From an uncultured bacterium (GTDB lineage Bacteria > Verrucomicrobiota > Kiritimatiellia > PWTM01): a stretch of DNA of 64,000 nt. Location: the NCBI GenBank assembly GCA_938010045.1, contig CALLFZ010000026.1:62001-126000 (forward strand), written 5' to 3'. Under the pieces are notes generated by a model, which saw only the letters and a list, made by a program, of their open reading frames with translations, searched no databases and was not told the DNA's origin. Every line of letters begins with the position of its first letter. Positions within the stretch are counted from its first letter, which is position 1. Both the position numbers and the translations under genes were made by a program. Positions 62,817-64,000 of this stretch are shown here, in pieces.

Positions 62817-63959
62817 ATGCGCAAGGGACGATCCGTTGGGCGGCTCGGTGGAGTGGTGCGGTGGGCGGTGGTTGGGCTGGGCACCATCGGAGTGGACCAC
62901 GCCGAGCGGATCCGCCGCACGCCGCGGGCGCGCCTAACCGCGGTGTGTTCCCGCGATCCAGCGAAGCGGGCGATCGCCGAGCGGCTCGGCTGCGTGTTTG
63001 TGACAGACTGGCGAGACCTGATCGGGTCGGGCCTCTGCGACGCTGTGCTGATTGCGACTCCACACTCCGCACATGTACCGATCGCGCTGGCGGCGATTCA
63101 AGCCGGGGTGCACGCGCTGATCGAGAAGCCGGTCGCCGTGACGCTCACAGAGGCTCAGCGACTCGCCGCGGCGGCGTTGGCTCATCCGGAGGTGCGCGTC
63201 GGCGTGATGTTCCAGATGCGTACCGAGCCGGTTTGGCAACGGATGACCGCGCTGTTGCGCGACCGGGTGCTCGGCGAACTCCAGCGCGTCACCTGGATTG
63301 TCACCGATTGGTTCCGGCCTGACGTCTACTACCGCGCCGTCCCGTGGCGCGGCACATGGACGGGAGAGGGCGGCGGCGTGCTCGTCAATCAGTGCCCACA
63401 CCAGCTCGACCTCTGGCTGCATCTGTTCGGCCCGCCGTCGCGCGTGAGCGCCTTCGCGGGCTTCGGTCGGCGCCACGCGATCGAGGTTGAGGACGAGGTT
63501 GCCGCGTTGTTCGAGTACGACCGCGGGTTGAGCGGCGTGTTCGCGACCTCCACCGGTGAAGCTCCCGGCGAGCGAAGGCTCTCGGTGGCGGGCACGGGCG
63601 GCCTCGCGATCATCGAGGGTACGGAGATCCGGCTGCGGCTGAACCGTGTGCCGTCGGACCGGTTCGCGCGCGAGGCGCGCGAGCCCTTTTCACGGCCGCC
63701 GACGCGCGAGCGCGTGATCCGATGCGGCGAGCCGCGACGACAACCCCACGAGGCGGTGATCCGCAATTTTGTCGAGGCGATTACAGACAGCGCGCCGCTG
63801 GTGGCTCCGATCGAGGATGGCGTACGCGAGGTGGAGCTCGCGAACGCGATTCTCGCCTCGGCGGTGCAGCGGCGGCCGGTGGCGCTGCCGCTGGAGGCGC
63901 GTGCGTTTGGACGGCTGCACAGCGCGCTGGTGCGGTCCGCTAGAACAGGCCAGACCTGA
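62817..63959 (+). CDS. Gfo/Idh/MocA-family oxidoreductase
   Basis: The 380-residue protein has an NAD(P)-binding Rossmann start (VVRWAVVGLGTIGVDHAERIRR), CDAVLIATPHSAHVPIALAAIQAGVHALIEKPVAVTLTEAQRL (the EKP motif with the catalytic Lys), and the substrate domain WTGEGGGVLVNQCPHQLDLWLHLFGPPSRVSAFAGFG, with the His in CPHQLDLW. The family oxidises or reduces sugars and cyclitols; several PVC genomes carry dozens. The ATG at 62817 begins an Arg/Gly extension of about 11 residues before the Rossmann core; a GTG at about 62853 is an alternative. A gene with its own GGAGG site starts 26 bases downstream. Confidence 0.88.
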   Translation: MRKGRSVGRLGGVVRWAVVGLGTIGVDHAERIRRTPRARLTAVCSRDPAKRAIAERLGCVFVTDWRDLIGSGLCDAVLIATPHSAHVPIALAAIQAGVHALIEKPVAVTLTEAQRLAAAALAHPEVRVGVMFQMRTEPVWQRMTALLRDRVLGELQRVTWIVTDWFRPDVYYRAVPWRGTWTGEGGGVLVNQCPHQLDLWLHLFGPPSRVSAFAGFGRRHAIEVEDEVAALFEYDRGLSGVFATSTGEAPGERRLSVAGTGGLAIIEGTEIRLRLNRVPSDRFAREAREPFSRPPTRERVIRCGEPRRQPHEAVIRNFVEAITDSAPLVAPIEDGVREVELANAILASAVQRRPVALPLEARAFGRLHSALVRSARTGQT

Positions 63960-63984
63960 CGCGCGGGTGCACTGGGGAGGCAAC

Positions 63985-64000
63985 GATGCAATCCATACGA
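63985..64000 (+). CDS. start of a further gene, truncated by the window edge
   Basis: GGGGAGG at 63974-63980 stands five bases before an ATG at 63985, followed by codons for MQSIR. This is a typical ribosome binding site and start; the rest lies outside, so no function can be given. Confidence 0.45.

Overview
The window is 64 kb of a GC-rich, densely coding Gram-negative bacterial chromosome. Outer-membrane chemistry is indicated by a lipid A-type acyltransferase, Lgt and lipoproteins. Secreted glycosidases (rhamnosidase-like, an SGNH-fucosidase fusion), a ThuA-like protein, RNase Y with its YmdB partner, and a type of short palindromic repeat that I associate with PVC-group genomes suggest the Verrucomicrobiota/Kiritimatiellota/Planctomycetota neighbourhood. 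This placement is an inference, because there is no rRNA gene or ribosomal-protein marker in the window.

Left part (1-13 kb): the end of a possibly truncated beta-sandwich protein, an FkbM methyltransferase and TrmL on the plus strand. A minus-strand run follows: tRNA-Lys, a lipid A-type acyltransferase, a secreted TIM-barrel-like protein, and a response regulator with its histidine kinase. Then come a decayed glycosidase gene, an orphan topoisomerase VI A subunit divergent from pdxB, and the remnant of a DUF4338 gene. Middle-left (12-21 kb): a plus-strand series (ThuA-like, nitroreductase, a GH114-like secreted protein, a zinc carboxypeptidase-like protein, panB-panC), then dCMP deaminase-like and rhomboid genes facing it, and a cluster of GGGGACAGGCA-type repeats.

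The most unusual gene set is at 21.1-25.5 kb. Four tightly overlapping minus-strand genes encode a ferredoxin-like protein, a radical SAM protein, a DUF116-polyprenyl synthase fusion and a prenyltransferase/squalene-oxidase-repeat protein. This looks like a dedicated isoprenoid-modification pathway of unknown product. It is followed by a PQQ-like beta-propeller protein, glnS and a GH78-like rhamnosidase.

Core block (32-44 kb): pheT, a convincing 6S RNA, then rarA, 5-formyltetrahydrofolate cyclo-ligase, rny, a ymdB-type phosphodiesterase, xseA, xseB, an HtrA-like protease, tlyA and nadK. Most of these overlap by a few bases and probably form one transcription unit for DNA/RNA maintenance and cofactors. 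Beyond it lie an AsmA-like protein, a VTT membrane protein, ilvD, a decayed glycosidase end, the SGNH-GH29 fusion and a beta-CASP nuclease.

Right part (52-64 kb): an endonuclease III relative, a lipoprotein, tatA, lgt (with an in-frame internal duplication) and rluD, converging on mnmE-mnmG. The mnmG gene is markedly AT-richer than its surroundings and carries two parS-like 16-mers, suggesting an origin-proximal partition region. A Pro/Ser-rich secreted protein, purB, a second cluster of the same repeats and a Gfo/Idh/MocA oxidoreductase close the window, with the first codons of one more gene at the edge.
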